NCBI RefSeq assembly: GCF_900143205.1
Contig: NZ_FRDH01000004.1
Location: forward strand, 275,319-339,318
Reading direction: 5' to 3'
DNA from: Butyrivibrio hungatei DSM 14810
GTDB taxonomy: Bacteria; Bacillota; Clostridia; Lachnospirales; Lachnospiraceae
Length of the DNA stretch: 64,000 nt
The translations under genes and the position numbers were made by a program. Numbering within the stretch: position 1 is the stretch's first letter; the number at the start of each line of letters is the position of its first letter. This document shows positions 18,390 through 26,343 of this stretch, in pieces. Below the pieces are notes generated by a model. It was given only the letters and a program-made list of their open reading frames with translations, was not told the DNA's origin and made no database searches.

Positions 18390-19433
18390 ATGTCAATTTT
18401 AGCATTCCTTGCAGTATTACCTGCTGCAGTATTACTTATCGTTATCTACAAGTTAGATAACATTGAGAAAGAGCCAGTAAGCCTCATGGCTAAGGTATTT
18501 GGCTTTGGTGCATTATCTGTAATCTCAGCTGTTTTGATGGAGATGGCCGGTAGTGCAATCCTTTCATTATTCTTTAGAACAGAGAACGCATTATATGATG
18601 TTATTATGTACTTCTGCGTAGTTGGTTTTTCTGAGGAGATTGGTAAGTTCGTTGCTCTTAAGCTCGGAACATGGAAAAATCGTGAGTTTAACTTCTCATT
18701 TGACGGAATCGTATATGGCGCATGCGCAACACTTGGTTTTGCAACAGTAGAGAACATTATGTACTGCTTCCAGTATGGACTTTCTGTAGCAATCACAAGA
18801 GCTATCATGTCAGTTCCAGGACACTGCATCTTTGGTGTATTCATGGGTATCTACTATGGAATGGCTAAGAGATGTGAGCTTAGTGGAGATGAAGAGGGCA
18901 AAAAGAAGAACTTCTACAAGTCACTTCTTATTCCTATCTTACTTCACGGAACTTATGACTTCTGCCTCTCATATCAGTATGACGGAATCATGTTAGTATT
19001 TATCGTATTCGAAATTGCTATGGTTACTGCAGCGATCAAGAGAGTTCTTAAGATGTCCAAGACTGACAGCCCACTTGCACCAGAAATGCAGATGGCAGTC
19101 GGCTCAGAGGGAATGTATCAGCAGGCTCCAATGATGGGACAGATGCAGACTCCAGTAATGGGACAGCCTCAGGCTCCAGTTATGAATCAGCAGCCTGTAA
19201 CTCCTGTAGCACCAATGCAGCAAGTTCCAGTACAGCAGCCAGTAACTCCAGTACAGCAGGCACCAGTTCAGCAGACACCAGTAGTACCAGTACAGCAGGC
19301 ACCTGTTCAGCAGACTCCTGTAGCACCTGCTCCTGCAGCTCCAGTTCAGGAGCCAGTTGTAACACAGACACCTGAGCCTGGAATCTACAATCCTAACCCA
19401 GTATTTACTCCAGAAAGTATCGAGAATAAATAA
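18390..19433 (+). CDS. PrsW family intramembrane metalloprotease with Pro/Gln-rich tail
   Basis: 347 residues. The N-terminal 215 residues hold about seven membrane helices and the three PrsW motifs: EEIGKFVAL, the FATVENIMY segment, and PGHCIFGVFMGIYYG followed by LLHGTYDF. PrsW-type proteases cleave membrane proteins, for instance anti-sigma factors, within the membrane. The last 110 residues are a low-complexity cytoplasmic or extracellular tail of repeats such as APVQQTPV and MGQPQAPVM, encoded by a minisatellite-like DNA repeat (about 19110-19350). The start follows AAAGGGG. Monocistronic with terminator. Confidence 0.88.
   Translation: MSILAFLAVLPAAVLLIVIYKLDNIEKEPVSLMAKVFGFGALSVISAVLMEMAGSAILSLFFRTENALYDVIMYFCVVGFSEEIGKFVALKLGTWKNREFNFSFDGIVYGACATLGFATVENIMYCFQYGLSVAITRAIMSVPGHCIFGVFMGIYYGMAKRCELSGDEEGKKKNFYKSLLIPILLHGTYDFCLSYQYDGIMLVFIVFEIAMVTAAIKRVLKMSKTDSPLAPEMQMAVGSEGMYQQAPMMGQMQTPVMGQPQAPVMNQQPVTPVAPMQQVPVQQPVTPVQQAPVQQTPVVPVQQAPVQQTPVAPAPAAPVQEPVVTQTPEPGIYNPNPVFTPESIENK
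19110..19370 (+). repeat. In-frame coding minisatellite of the PrsW-type gene
   Basis: Degenerate tandem units of 21-36 bases encoding proline-, glutamine- and valine-rich repeats (CCAGTACAGCAG and CCAGTTCAGCAG recur). Such tracts can change length by slipped-strand pairing while staying in frame. Confidence 0.7.
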
Positions 19434-19451
19434 TTGGAAATTTGAATTTAT

Positions 19452-19495
19452 GACCTGTCGTTGCTAAATTGATTTAGCAAGGCAGGTCTTTTTTT
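19452..19495 (+). terminator. Terminator after the PrsW-type gene
   Basis: GACCTG and TTGCTAAA pair with TTTAGCAA and CAGGTC around TTGA, followed by TTTTTTT. Confidence 0.9.
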
Positions 19496-19547
19496 CATAA
19501 AATTTGTTATAATGTGTAGGACTTTATAGGTAGATTGGAGATACGCA

Positions 19548-20102
19548 ATGCTTTATATAATGCGACATGGCAAAACACAGTGGAATAAGGAGCAAAAGCT
19601 CCAGGGACAGATTGATATACCTCTTATTGAAGAAGGAAGACAGGCTGCTATAACAGCAAGAGAAAAGAATAAGGACCTTCATTTTGATGTGTGCTATGCG
19701 TCTCCACTTTTAAGAGCTAAGGAAACAGCAGAGCTTTTCCTCGAAGGCACAGATACTCCTATTATCTATGATGACAGGTTAAAAGAGATGTCTTTTGGCG
19801 AATATGAAGGATCACTTGGATATTTTGATGATCCAAAGAATCCTGTAAATGTGCTATTTGTAAGGCCTGAAGCTTATGTGCCTACAGGTAGCGCCGAATC
19901 ACTTGAAAATTTAAGCGAGAGAAGTAAGAGCTTTTTGGATGAGATTGTTTATCCTCAGGTAAAAGAAGATCCACATAAGAACATCTTGATAGTAGCTCAT
20001 GGAGCACTTGGATGTAGTCTTATTTCTCACATAAAAAAAACTCCACTTGAACATTTCTGGGACAATCTCATAGGAAATTGCGAATTGGTCAGACTCCTGT
20101 AA
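19548..20102 (+). CDS. Histidine phosphatase family protein (phosphoglycerate mutase-like)
   Basis: 184 residues. The RHG catalytic motif MRHGKTQWNKE is at residues 5-15, with YASPLLRAKETAELF, the acid residue region LKEMSFGEYEG, and the second histidine in IVAHGALGCSL. Cytoplasmic phosphatase of the broad histidine phosphatase branch; substrate unknown. Start ATG follows TTGGAG. Its terminator overlaps the stop codon. Confidence 0.9.
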   Translation: MLYIMRHGKTQWNKEQKLQGQIDIPLIEEGRQAAITAREKNKDLHFDVCYASPLLRAKETAELFLEGTDTPIIYDDRLKEMSFGEYEGSLGYFDDPKNPVNVLFVRPEAYVPTGSAESLENLSERSKSFLDEIVYPQVKEDPHKNILIVAHGALGCSLISHIKKTPLEHFWDNLIGNCELVRLL

Positions 20103-20131
20103 AACACTGGTTTTACGGGAGTTTTTCTTTT
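20093..20131 (+). terminator. Terminator overlapping the histidine phosphatase stop codon
   Basis: Thirteen-bp perfect stem (20093-20105 with 20110-20122) followed by TTTTCTTTTT. The 190 bases from here to the next gene are very AT-rich; nothing else certain was seen there. Confidence 0.88.
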
Positions 20132-20293
20132 TCGGAATTATAAATTTTTCACCGCAATGAAATATAATTTCACAGAATAATTAGATTGAATGAAATTTAA
20201 TATTGATATTTTTTATCATCCCATGTATCATTTTTCCTAACGGCAAATTATTAATTTTTTAATGCTTTTATGATTTTCTTAATGGAGGGGAAT

Positions 20294-22096
20294 ATGACAA
20301 GGAATGTTTCTAGAAAGCTTCGCAAGGTGATGACTTTTGCACTTGCGGGACTTATGATCGTATCGTTTGCGATCGTTCCAGGAACCAGTGTTTATGCAAC
20401 GTCTGATGACGCAACACTGGAATCATCTTCAGCTGAAACTCCAGCTGAAGCACCAGTAGTACAAGAAATAAAGGATGAGGAAACTCCAGCTGCGCCAGCG
20501 CCTGAGGAAGTTACACCTGCACCTGAGACACCTGCACCTGAGACACCTGCACCTGTGACACCTGCTCCTGCATCAGCAGAGGCGGTTTCAGCTACTGCTC
20601 CTGCACCTGTAGAAGAGCCAAAGGGTGAAGAACCAGCACAGGGTGAAGAGCCAAAGGTACCAGCTAATGTATCTGCTTCTTTTGAGAATGGTGAGATCAC
20701 TATTACATTAACTGAAGGTGAGACTCAGGAAAAGAAGGAGGAACAGCCAGAAGCAGGATTAGAAAAAAAGGAAGATGCAGCTTCTGAGCTTAATAGTGGA
20801 AGTAAAGTCATTGACGCAGAGCCCGAGACTAACGAGAACAAAGGTGAAGAACAGCCAACGAAGTTGTTTTCGCTACGTTTAGCAGCTGCTCCTGCAGCTA
20901 CAGCTAGTCCTGATGATCCTATCAGTGTAGAGACTCTTGATGATGGAAGTATAGTTGAGACTTATAAGGGATATAAATACGTATATAAACCTGTTAGCAG
21001 TGGATATGGAACAGAGTATTCTTTTGTAGTAGAAGTAACTGGAGATGGTTTAGACGAGATAGTTATTAATACTCCTAGACTTAAACAATCTCTTGAACCT
21101 GGGGATACTATTTCTGTTCATTTTAAGTTAAATAATACGGATGAGACATATACTGTAGAATATACTGAAGATCCTTCAAAATATGTTCTGTATTACTCTC
21201 TTCCAGATTCAGAAAGAAACAGAGCAGCTTTAGAAAAGATGGGGTACACAATAGTCAAAGAGTCTGATGATGGAAAGATATTAGTTACTCCTAGTGGCAG
21301 CTTCTTAGGTTCTAGTACAGGTTATGTAGGAACCAGTCTTATGCATTTTTTGATAGAGACTGAAGAAGGTAGAAACATATTAAAAGAAAATAATGTGAAA
21401 TTTGATTCAAGTGTTGATGAGAAAAGTCTTTACAGAAAAAATATGCGTTCTGTAACTCAATTTTTGGAAAAGCTGGAGGATGATGATCCTGACAAGATTG
21501 ACGAATTGTTCATTAAAAACGCAGAGTACAGAATTAAAGAACAGACAGGGCAGGAAGTGAGTTTTGGAAATGATGTGGCTAAAGCTTGGAATGATCTATT
21601 CTTTAGTTTAGCATGGAGAACATATTTCGAATTAGATGGAAAAGAGGTAAAGGAGTTCCCAAGTGATGCAAAATGGGAGCCAGGACAGAGCATCAATATT
21701 GCTGTTATATCAGAGCTTGATGGAGAGATTGGCGATAATTTCTACCAAGGCATTGCTTGGAATTATGCAGGTCGACTAGTTATCAGAAGATTTTCAGAAC
21801 CAGTCCCACCACCATATGATCCACCAGAGGATCCAGACGATCCACCTTCAGATCCTCCATCAGACCCACCTTCAGATCCACCATCAGAGCCACCTGTAGT
21901 TCCTACAGTTCTCACACAGCCAGCACCTGAAGCTCAGGTTCTCGGCGCTAGAAGAGAAAATGGACAGGCAGTTCTTGGAGCAAGAAGAGCAAAGACAGAT
22001 GATACTTCCAATAATGCAGGAAGATTGTTTATAATAGTAGTTGCAGCTGGTGCTCTTGTAACATCATCAGTACTTGGCCGCAAGAAAGCTAAATAA
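20294..22096 (+). CDS. Cell-surface protein with repeats and C-terminal membrane anchor
   Basis: 600 residues, exported. Signal peptide with a charged start (MTRNVSRKLRKVMTFALAGL) and cleavage likely after SVYA near residue 35. Then a Pro/Ala/Glu-rich stalk with APETP repeats (about 45-140) and an acidic region. A globular part of unknown fold (about 205-490) follows. Near the C-terminus are DPPSDPPS repeats, two copies of VLGARR, a hydrophobic helix (LFIIVVAAGALVTSSVLG) and RKKAK. The end resembles a membrane or wall anchoring signal without an LPxTG motif. The frame extends to 20270, but GGAGGGG lies four bases before the ATG at 20294. Role unknown. Confidence 0.85.
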   Translation: MTRNVSRKLRKVMTFALAGLMIVSFAIVPGTSVYATSDDATLESSSAETPAEAPVVQEIKDEETPAAPAPEEVTPAPETPAPETPAPVTPAPASAEAVSATAPAPVEEPKGEEPAQGEEPKVPANVSASFENGEITITLTEGETQEKKEEQPEAGLEKKEDAASELNSGSKVIDAEPETNENKGEEQPTKLFSLRLAAAPAATASPDDPISVETLDDGSIVETYKGYKYVYKPVSSGYGTEYSFVVEVTGDGLDEIVINTPRLKQSLEPGDTISVHFKLNNTDETYTVEYTEDPSKYVLYYSLPDSERNRAALEKMGYTIVKESDDGKILVTPSGSFLGSSTGYVGTSLMHFLIETEEGRNILKENNVKFDSSVDEKSLYRKNMRSVTQFLEKLEDDDPDKIDELFIKNAEYRIKEQTGQEVSFGNDVAKAWNDLFFSLAWRTYFELDGKEVKEFPSDAKWEPGQSINIAVISELDGEIGDNFYQGIAWNYAGRLVIRRFSEPVPPPYDPPEDPDDPPSDPPSDPPSDPPSEPPVVPTVLTQPAPEAQVLGARRENGQAVLGARRAKTDDTSNNAGRLFIIVVAAGALVTSSVLGRKKAK

Positions 22097-22125
22097 TTTT
22101 CCATACTGGGAGGTTACATCAATAT

Positions 22126-23115
22126 ATGTCGAAGGGTACTAATCAGAAATTAAAGCTCTATTATCTGGCTAAGATCATGATATCTAAGACAGATGATGAT
22201 CACTATCTGACAATGCCGCAGATCAAGGATATGCTTGAAGAATACGGCATAACTGCTGATAGGAAAAGTCTTTATGATGATATGGAAGCCCTTAGGAATC
22301 TTGGAATTGATGTGCTTCTAGAGCATGAAGGCAGGAATTATTATTACCATGTTGGATCCAAGCACTTTGAACTTGCTGAGCTTAAGCTCTTAGTTGATGC
22401 CATTCAGGCTTCAAAGTTCATAACTGAAAAGAAGTCTAATGCCCTCATCAAAAAGCTTACAGCTCTTGTAAGTGAGTACGAGGCAAGTCAGTTGAAAAGA
22501 CAGGTTGAAGTTCAGGGCCGTATCAAGACCATGAACGAGAGTATCTACTACACTGTAGATGATATTCATAACGCCATAATCAATAATAAGGCAATAACCT
22601 TTGAATATCTTAAATGGAACCTGCAAAAAGAACTGGTGCCAAGGAAAGAAGAACGCTACGAAGTAAGCCCTTGGGCTCTTACATGGGATGATGAAAACTA
22701 TTACCTCATTGCTTATGATGATGAAAGTCAAAAGATAAAGCATTACAGAGTAGATAAGATCAACAAGATCAAGATTACTGATAAGAAACGCCAAGGTAAA
22801 GAGCATTTCGCAGCCTTTGATATGGCAGCCTATTCCAAGATGAACTTTGGAATGTTTGGCGGAAAAGAGACAAAGGTAAAGCTTAGGTTCAAGGATGAAA
22901 TGGTCGGAGTCTTACTTGATCGTTTTGGAAAAGACATTTCTATCAGGAAGTCAGCTACTAATGGCTGGTCCGAAACAAATGTTGATGTTGCAGTAAGTGA
23001 TCAGTTCTTTGGATGGATATTTGCTCTTGGGGGCTCAGTAGTCATCGCAGGACCAGATGAAGTAAAAATGAGATTCAAAGAAGAATTAGAGAAGGTTAAG
23101 GAGTTATATAAGTAA
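22126..23115 (+). CDS. WYL-domain transcriptional regulator
   Basis: 329 residues. An N-terminal winged helix-turn-helix (about 5-70; YLTMPQIKDMLEEYGITADRKSLYDDMEAL) is followed by a WYL domain (about 145-235; AITFEYLKWN, YEVSPWALTWDDENYYLIAYD) and a C-terminal WCX-type extension. WYL proteins sense small ligands or nucleic acids and control transcription. It follows the surface-protein gene by 29 bases, so the two may be one operon, with the regulator second; GGGAGG ribosome site. A terminator follows. Confidence 0.9.
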   Translation: MSKGTNQKLKLYYLAKIMISKTDDDHYLTMPQIKDMLEEYGITADRKSLYDDMEALRNLGIDVLLEHEGRNYYYHVGSKHFELAELKLLVDAIQASKFITEKKSNALIKKLTALVSEYEASQLKRQVEVQGRIKTMNESIYYTVDDIHNAIINNKAITFEYLKWNLQKELVPRKEERYEVSPWALTWDDENYYLIAYDDESQKIKHYRVDKINKIKITDKKRQGKEHFAAFDMAAYSKMNFGMFGGKETKVKLRFKDEMVGVLLDRFGKDISIRKSATNGWSETNVDVAVSDQFFGWIFALGGSVVIAGPDEVKMRFKEELEKVKELYK

Positions 23116-23118
23116 GGT

Positions 23119-23158
23119 AAGAACTATCTTAGATTTAATGTCTAGGATAGTTCTTTTA
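23119..23158 (+). terminator. Terminator after the WYL regulator
   Basis: AAGAACTATCTTAGA pairs with TCTAGGATAGTTCTT (one wobble), tail TTTATATT. Marks the left edge of the next cassette. Confidence 0.85.
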
Positions 23159-23179
23159 TATTAATTAAAAAGTAATATA

Positions 23180-23208
23180 TTGCAAGCGATGTAACAATGC
23201 CGTATAAT
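23180..23208 (+). promoter_or_regulatory. Promoter of the T7SS-like effector cassette
   Basis: TTGCAA (23180-23185), 17 bases, TATAAT (23203-23208). Transcription should start near 23215, which rules out the in-frame ATG at 23197 as start of the first gene. Confidence 0.65.
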
Positions 23209-23247
23209 GCTCTTATCTACTGCATATATGTGCAACGAGCAGTAAAA

Positions 23248-23556
23248 ATGTGGGAAAACAAGGCGGTTACAGATTTGGCTACAGAAGTATATATGGACAC
23301 GGAGGTGTTTACAGAGATAGTTGATGGCATTGCTACCAGTGGGTATCAATGTCATTTAGATAGCTCTTTTGTAAAAGACTCAGAGAAAATGGCGAAGACA
23401 GATATTACTGATTTGCTGTCGGAATATACCAGTAAATATTATGACCTTGCAGATAATTATAAGGTACATGCAAGTGAACTTCTGCCTCATGGATTAAGTA
23501 CAATCAGGGATTCACTTATTAAGCAAGACAAGATTATTAGTGAGGCGATAGACTGA
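23248..23556 (+). CDS. Small helical protein, candidate WXG/LXG-associated partner
   Basis: 102 residues from the ATG at 23248; the longer frame to 23197 starts upstream of the deduced transcription start. No signal peptide, membrane helix or cysteine pair. The sequence is mainly alpha-helical (VFTEIVDGIATSGYQC, KTDITDLLSEYTSKYYDLADNY, HGLSTIRDSLIKQDKIISEA) and has the size and heptad look of Esx/WXG100-like partners that precede LXG-type effectors. Its stop overlaps the next start (TGATG), so the two are translationally coupled. No clear WXG motif is present; family is inferred from context. Confidence 0.6.
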   Translation: MWENKAVTDLATEVYMDTEVFTEIVDGIATSGYQCHLDSSFVKDSEKMAKTDITDLLSEYTSKYYDLADNYKVHASELLPHGLSTIRDSLIKQDKIISEAID

Positions 23557-24905
23557 TGAGCATTGTTGGGAAAAGTAAAGAGTACGATTCTGAGATAGTT
23601 GCTTCATTTATGTCAGATCTTTTTCTGGAACATAAAAAATATCAAAATAGAATGCTTCAGCTTGAGTGTGAGTTTGAACGATATGAGACTAATGATACAC
23701 ATAGAGGAAAAGCAGCAGAAGCATCAAAAGAATATATAAGAGAGGGAGAAAAAAGATTTCAATATGAGATACTAGATGCCAATTCAATGCTTCTTCATCT
23801 ATATGATCATATGCGTGACATGTTTTCAAGTAAAGTCGATTCCCATCCAAGAGCTAAGATAAAAACTAATGTTTTACTAGAAATAGAAAGGCATTATAAA
23901 AACTATTATCATGATGTCAAAGAAAGCGGGGATGATATTGAAACTAGAGCTCGTGCTATAGAAAGCAAATTTGGAAAATATGGAAAGGTTACTATTCCTG
24001 ATTTTGAACCATCAAAGATGGCATATAAAAAGTTTTGTGGTGGGGATTCAGAAAATAGTGGCTATCTATATGAGTGTATAGATAAATTTGTAAGGTTTGA
24101 TAGGGATGAATGCGAATACGCTGAAAGCATGCAATTGCCAGAAAAAATTGATGAACTGGATACTAGGCTAACAGTATCAAGTAATGCACTGTCAATGATG
24201 CATGCTGTCTTCTTTGGCATGAAACATTATAGTACTAATCTAGCAAGTGCATCTGTCGGTACTCCAAAGTACTGGTATGAAAAGGATGGTTTCACCCAAA
24301 ATGGAGCAGGGGAATATAATGAATTATTTGATAAAACTTCTTTATTTTTTTGGCCTACAAAAGCTTTATGGGATTTTAGGTACGGAAAAGATTGGAATTA
24401 TCACGTAGACACCCATAATTCGATTACATTTGGTACTTGCTGGCAGCAGTTTATGGGATATATGGAACTATATGATGCTGGATTTGATTTTTTTACAGAG
24501 ATGCGTTCAGATCAAATGGAATTTTCTTATGGAGGAGAAAACTATACTATTTGGTACTGGAAAGGTGACTACATGAATCTTGGAGCAGGTGGTGAATGCG
24601 GGATTTATAAAGATACAGGGTATTTTAAGGAATGCGCCACCAATATGAATTTACATATGACGATTAAAGTTAAATATGTTGACGGAACTGAGTCTGAAAT
24701 ATGGGAAGATGATACGTGGTGGATAACGGATTTTAATCCAAAGCAAAATAACTATGGCGAATTATCTTTAATTGCTACTACTGTTACATATACCATAGAT
24801 ATGTCATTTCTTACAGACAGTGAATGGAACGACTTTTTAGAAATCTATGGCGAGAAAGTAAAAGTATTATCAGATGGCGATAAGATTATAGAATTTAATT
24901 TATAA
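23556..24905 (+). CDS. DUF4474 domain protein, candidate type VII secretion effector
   Basis: 449 residues, no signal peptide. The first 200 residues are charged and helical (YDSEIVASFMSDLFLEHKKY, HRGKAAEASKEYIREGEKRF), like the N-terminal secretion domain of LXG/WXG-type proteins. From about residue 240 the Trp/Tyr-rich region (KYWYEKDGFTQNGAGEYNEL, FFWPTKALWDFRYGKDWNYH, SFGGENYTIWYWKGDYMNLG-like) matches DUF4474, which I know as a C-terminal domain of Clostridia proteins. The genes on both sides fit an effector module. Enzymatic activity is unknown. AT-rich codon use differs from neighbours, suggesting transfer. Confidence 0.72.
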   Translation: MSIVGKSKEYDSEIVASFMSDLFLEHKKYQNRMLQLECEFERYETNDTHRGKAAEASKEYIREGEKRFQYEILDANSMLLHLYDHMRDMFSSKVDSHPRAKIKTNVLLEIERHYKNYYHDVKESGDDIETRARAIESKFGKYGKVTIPDFEPSKMAYKKFCGGDSENSGYLYECIDKFVRFDRDECEYAESMQLPEKIDELDTRLTVSSNALSMMHAVFFGMKHYSTNLASASVGTPKYWYEKDGFTQNGAGEYNELFDKTSLFFWPTKALWDFRYGKDWNYHVDTHNSITFGTCWQQFMGYMELYDAGFDFFTEMRSDQMEFSYGGENYTIWYWKGDYMNLGAGGECGIYKDTGYFKECATNMNLHMTIKVKYVDGTESEIWEDDTWWITDFNPKQNNYGELSLIATTVTYTIDMSFLTDSEWNDFLEIYGEKVKVLSDGDKIIEFNL

Positions 24906-24917
24906 GGACATGCGTAT

Positions 24918-25505
24918 ATGAAAAAAAATATATTGCTATTAGTAATCGTGACGATGCTTATGTGTTCATGCGGAAGTAGTAATGACATAAACAGAAGTAA
25001 AAAAATGAGTAAAATAGAGGCTTTTCTTACTTATCCCAAATATGAAGATAGAGTGATAGAGCAAATTGCAGTTGCTTTAAATGAGGATGACGAAGAAAAA
25101 ATAAATAGGTTACTTTCTGATGATGTTATAGATGGGAATGAGACTTCTTTAACATGTGAAGACTTTATATCATTCATAGAGGGAAATATTATTAGCATTG
25201 ATAGAAAAGGGGGAAGCCTGGCAAAAGCAAATGGTGGGCTATTTGGTAAAAGGTATTCTATAGATTTTTATGGTACTTACGATGTCAAGACTGATGTGAA
25301 TGAATATTATATTTTTTACCATTATTCATTTTGCAACAACAATAAAGATGTGGTTGGACTAAGATCACTTGGAGCATTTATTGTTGGCGATTATGAGGAC
25401 TCTGGATATATGTATTATGACATTCCAGGGGTGTTTGTTTGCACTAATGAAAATAAAGATACTATTTTAGAGCTTAAGAAGAAATACGGTGCGTATAGTA
25501 AATGA
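24918..25505 (+). CDS. Lipoprotein, DUF5104-like, candidate immunity protein
   Basis: 195 residues. Signal peptide MKKNILLLVIVTMLMCSC ends in a lipobox (LMCSC), so it should be anchored on the outer face of the membrane. The mature part resembles DUF5104 (RVIEQIAVALNEDDEEKINR, FISFIEGNIISIDRKGG, then a beta-rich YSIDFYGTYDV / YYIFYHYSF sheet), an NTF2-like arrangement. It begins 12 bases after the effector candidate. Outside-facing lipoproteins guard against some LXG toxins, so an immunity role is plausible but not shown. Confidence 0.68.
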   Translation: MKKNILLLVIVTMLMCSCGSSNDINRSKKMSKIEAFLTYPKYEDRVIEQIAVALNEDDEEKINRLLSDDVIDGNETSLTCEDFISFIEGNIISIDRKGGSLAKANGGLFGKRYSIDFYGTYDVKTDVNEYYIFYHYSFCNNNKDVVGLRSLGAFIVGDYEDSGYMYYDIPGVFVCTNENKDTILELKKKYGAYSK

Positions 25506-25535
25506 TATTCTATGTAAGAAAGGAAAGAGATAGTT

Positions 25536-25910
25536 TTGGGACGACGAGGAGCTATTTTGACTGAAATACAGGCTCTATATGAACAGATAAAAGAGTATAG
25601 GCGTGACATAGAAGAACTTGAAGAGGAAAGATTTTGTATAAGACAGCAGTATACAACTATAGATGAAGTCAATAAGTCTGTTATTCATTACGATATGACA
25701 TATGGGGATGATTGGAAGGGAAATCTTGAAACTGAAGCAGAAGAGTATAGGGAAGAAATTTGTCACACAACTAATACGGCACTAGATGAGACCTTGGAAC
25801 TTATTGAAGATATCAATCGGATAATTGAAGTTATAAATGAGTTAATTGAGAAATGCTACGCAGAAATTGAGGAATTAGAAGCAGAACTTGCTTCGCTTAC
25901 CGAAGAATGA
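25536..25910 (+). CDS. Helical protein, DUF5082-like (YwqH-type), T7SS-associated
   Basis: 124 residues if started at the TTG of 25536; a second TTG at 25557 has GAGGAG five bases upstream and would give a protein starting MTEIQALYEQIKEYRRDIEE, which looks more natural. Two long coiled-coil helices (about 8-45 and 75-124) with many Glu and Ile. B. subtilis YwqH (DUF5082), encoded beside the LXG toxin YwqJ, has this build. No membrane helix. Same AT-rich style as the preceding three genes; last gene of the cassette. Confidence 0.62.
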   Translation: MGRRGAILTEIQALYEQIKEYRRDIEELEEERFCIRQQYTTIDEVNKSVIHYDMTYGDDWKGNLETEAEEYREEICHTTNTALDETLELIEDINRIIEVINELIEKCYAEIEELEAELASLTEE

Positions 25911-25927
25911 TGAATAATGCATTTTAA

Positions 25928-25955
25928 AGGGCTGTGAATTTATTTTCACAGCCCT
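25928..25955. terminator. Bidirectional terminator at the right edge of the cassette
   Basis: Perfect 11-bp stem AGGGCTGTGAA with its complement, AGTTTTGTCTTT on the plus side and TTTAAAAT on the minus side. Confidence 0.85.
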
Positions 25956-25965
25956 AGTTTTGTCT

Positions 25966-26184
25966 TTATTTAGTTTTTACTGGCAGAAGCTGTAAGCCCT
26001 TTGTTCCAAAGAACAGGCTGTTTCTGATCATTCCGATCCTATAGAGATTTAAGATATAAAATAATGAGCACATTACTGTAATTATTCCGAATGTACTTAT
26101 AAGCTCCTCTACAGTAGGTGGATAGCCACGTCTTCTGGTGTAGTTACCTACATATTCTGCGATTTCAAATTCTATTCTTCCCAT
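25966..26184 (-). CDS. Small winged-helix protein, LexA N-domain-like
   Basis: 72 residues. The N-terminal part (FEIAEYVGNYTRRRGYPPTVEELISTFGI) is typical of the LexA DNA-binding wing-helix domain, and the end (LYRIGMIRNSLFFGTKGLQL) matches its wing and tail. The middle (TVMCSLFYILN) is unusually hydrophobic and three residues longer than in LexA, so the recognition helix is divergent. There is no autocleavage domain. Start ATG follows AAGGGAAGG. It could be a small stand-alone regulator or a decaying gene. Confidence 0.6.
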   Translation of the reverse strand: MGRIEFEIAEYVGNYTRRRGYPPTVEELISTFGIITVMCSLFYILNLYRIGMIRNSLFFGTKGLQLLPVKTK

Positions 26185-26281
26185 CTAGTCTACCTTCCCT
26201 TCTGGTTTATATAGAACGATAGGATAATAATACCTGTTTTATGTTTCATAAATGTGTAGCAAATATTAAATGAAAATAAAC

Positions 26282-26310
26282 TTTATACCCCATTACATTT
26301 GAAGTATAAT
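26282..26310 (+). promoter_or_regulatory. Promoter of the large membrane protein gene
   Basis: TTTATA (26282-26287), 17 bases, TATAAT (26305-26310). The predicted start of transcription lies before the ATG at 26344 and after the in-frame TTG at 26299, which supports the ATG. Confidence 0.65.
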
Positions 26311-26343
26311 GTGGCTATTGGGGAATTTGAAAGGGGAGAGCGC

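Noticed and set aside
19110-19370. CRISPR or tandem repeat array
   Set aside because: The repeats are in-frame codons of the PrsW-type protein tail with no unique spacers.
20392-20700. Minus-strand frame rich in Ser/Gly/Ala opposite the surface-protein gene
   Set aside because: It is the antisense of the Pro/Ala/Glu repeats and has no ribosome site.
23197-23250. Start of the first cassette gene at 23197
   Set aside because: The TATAAT of its promoter lies at 23203-23208, so that ATG would be upstream of the transcript.
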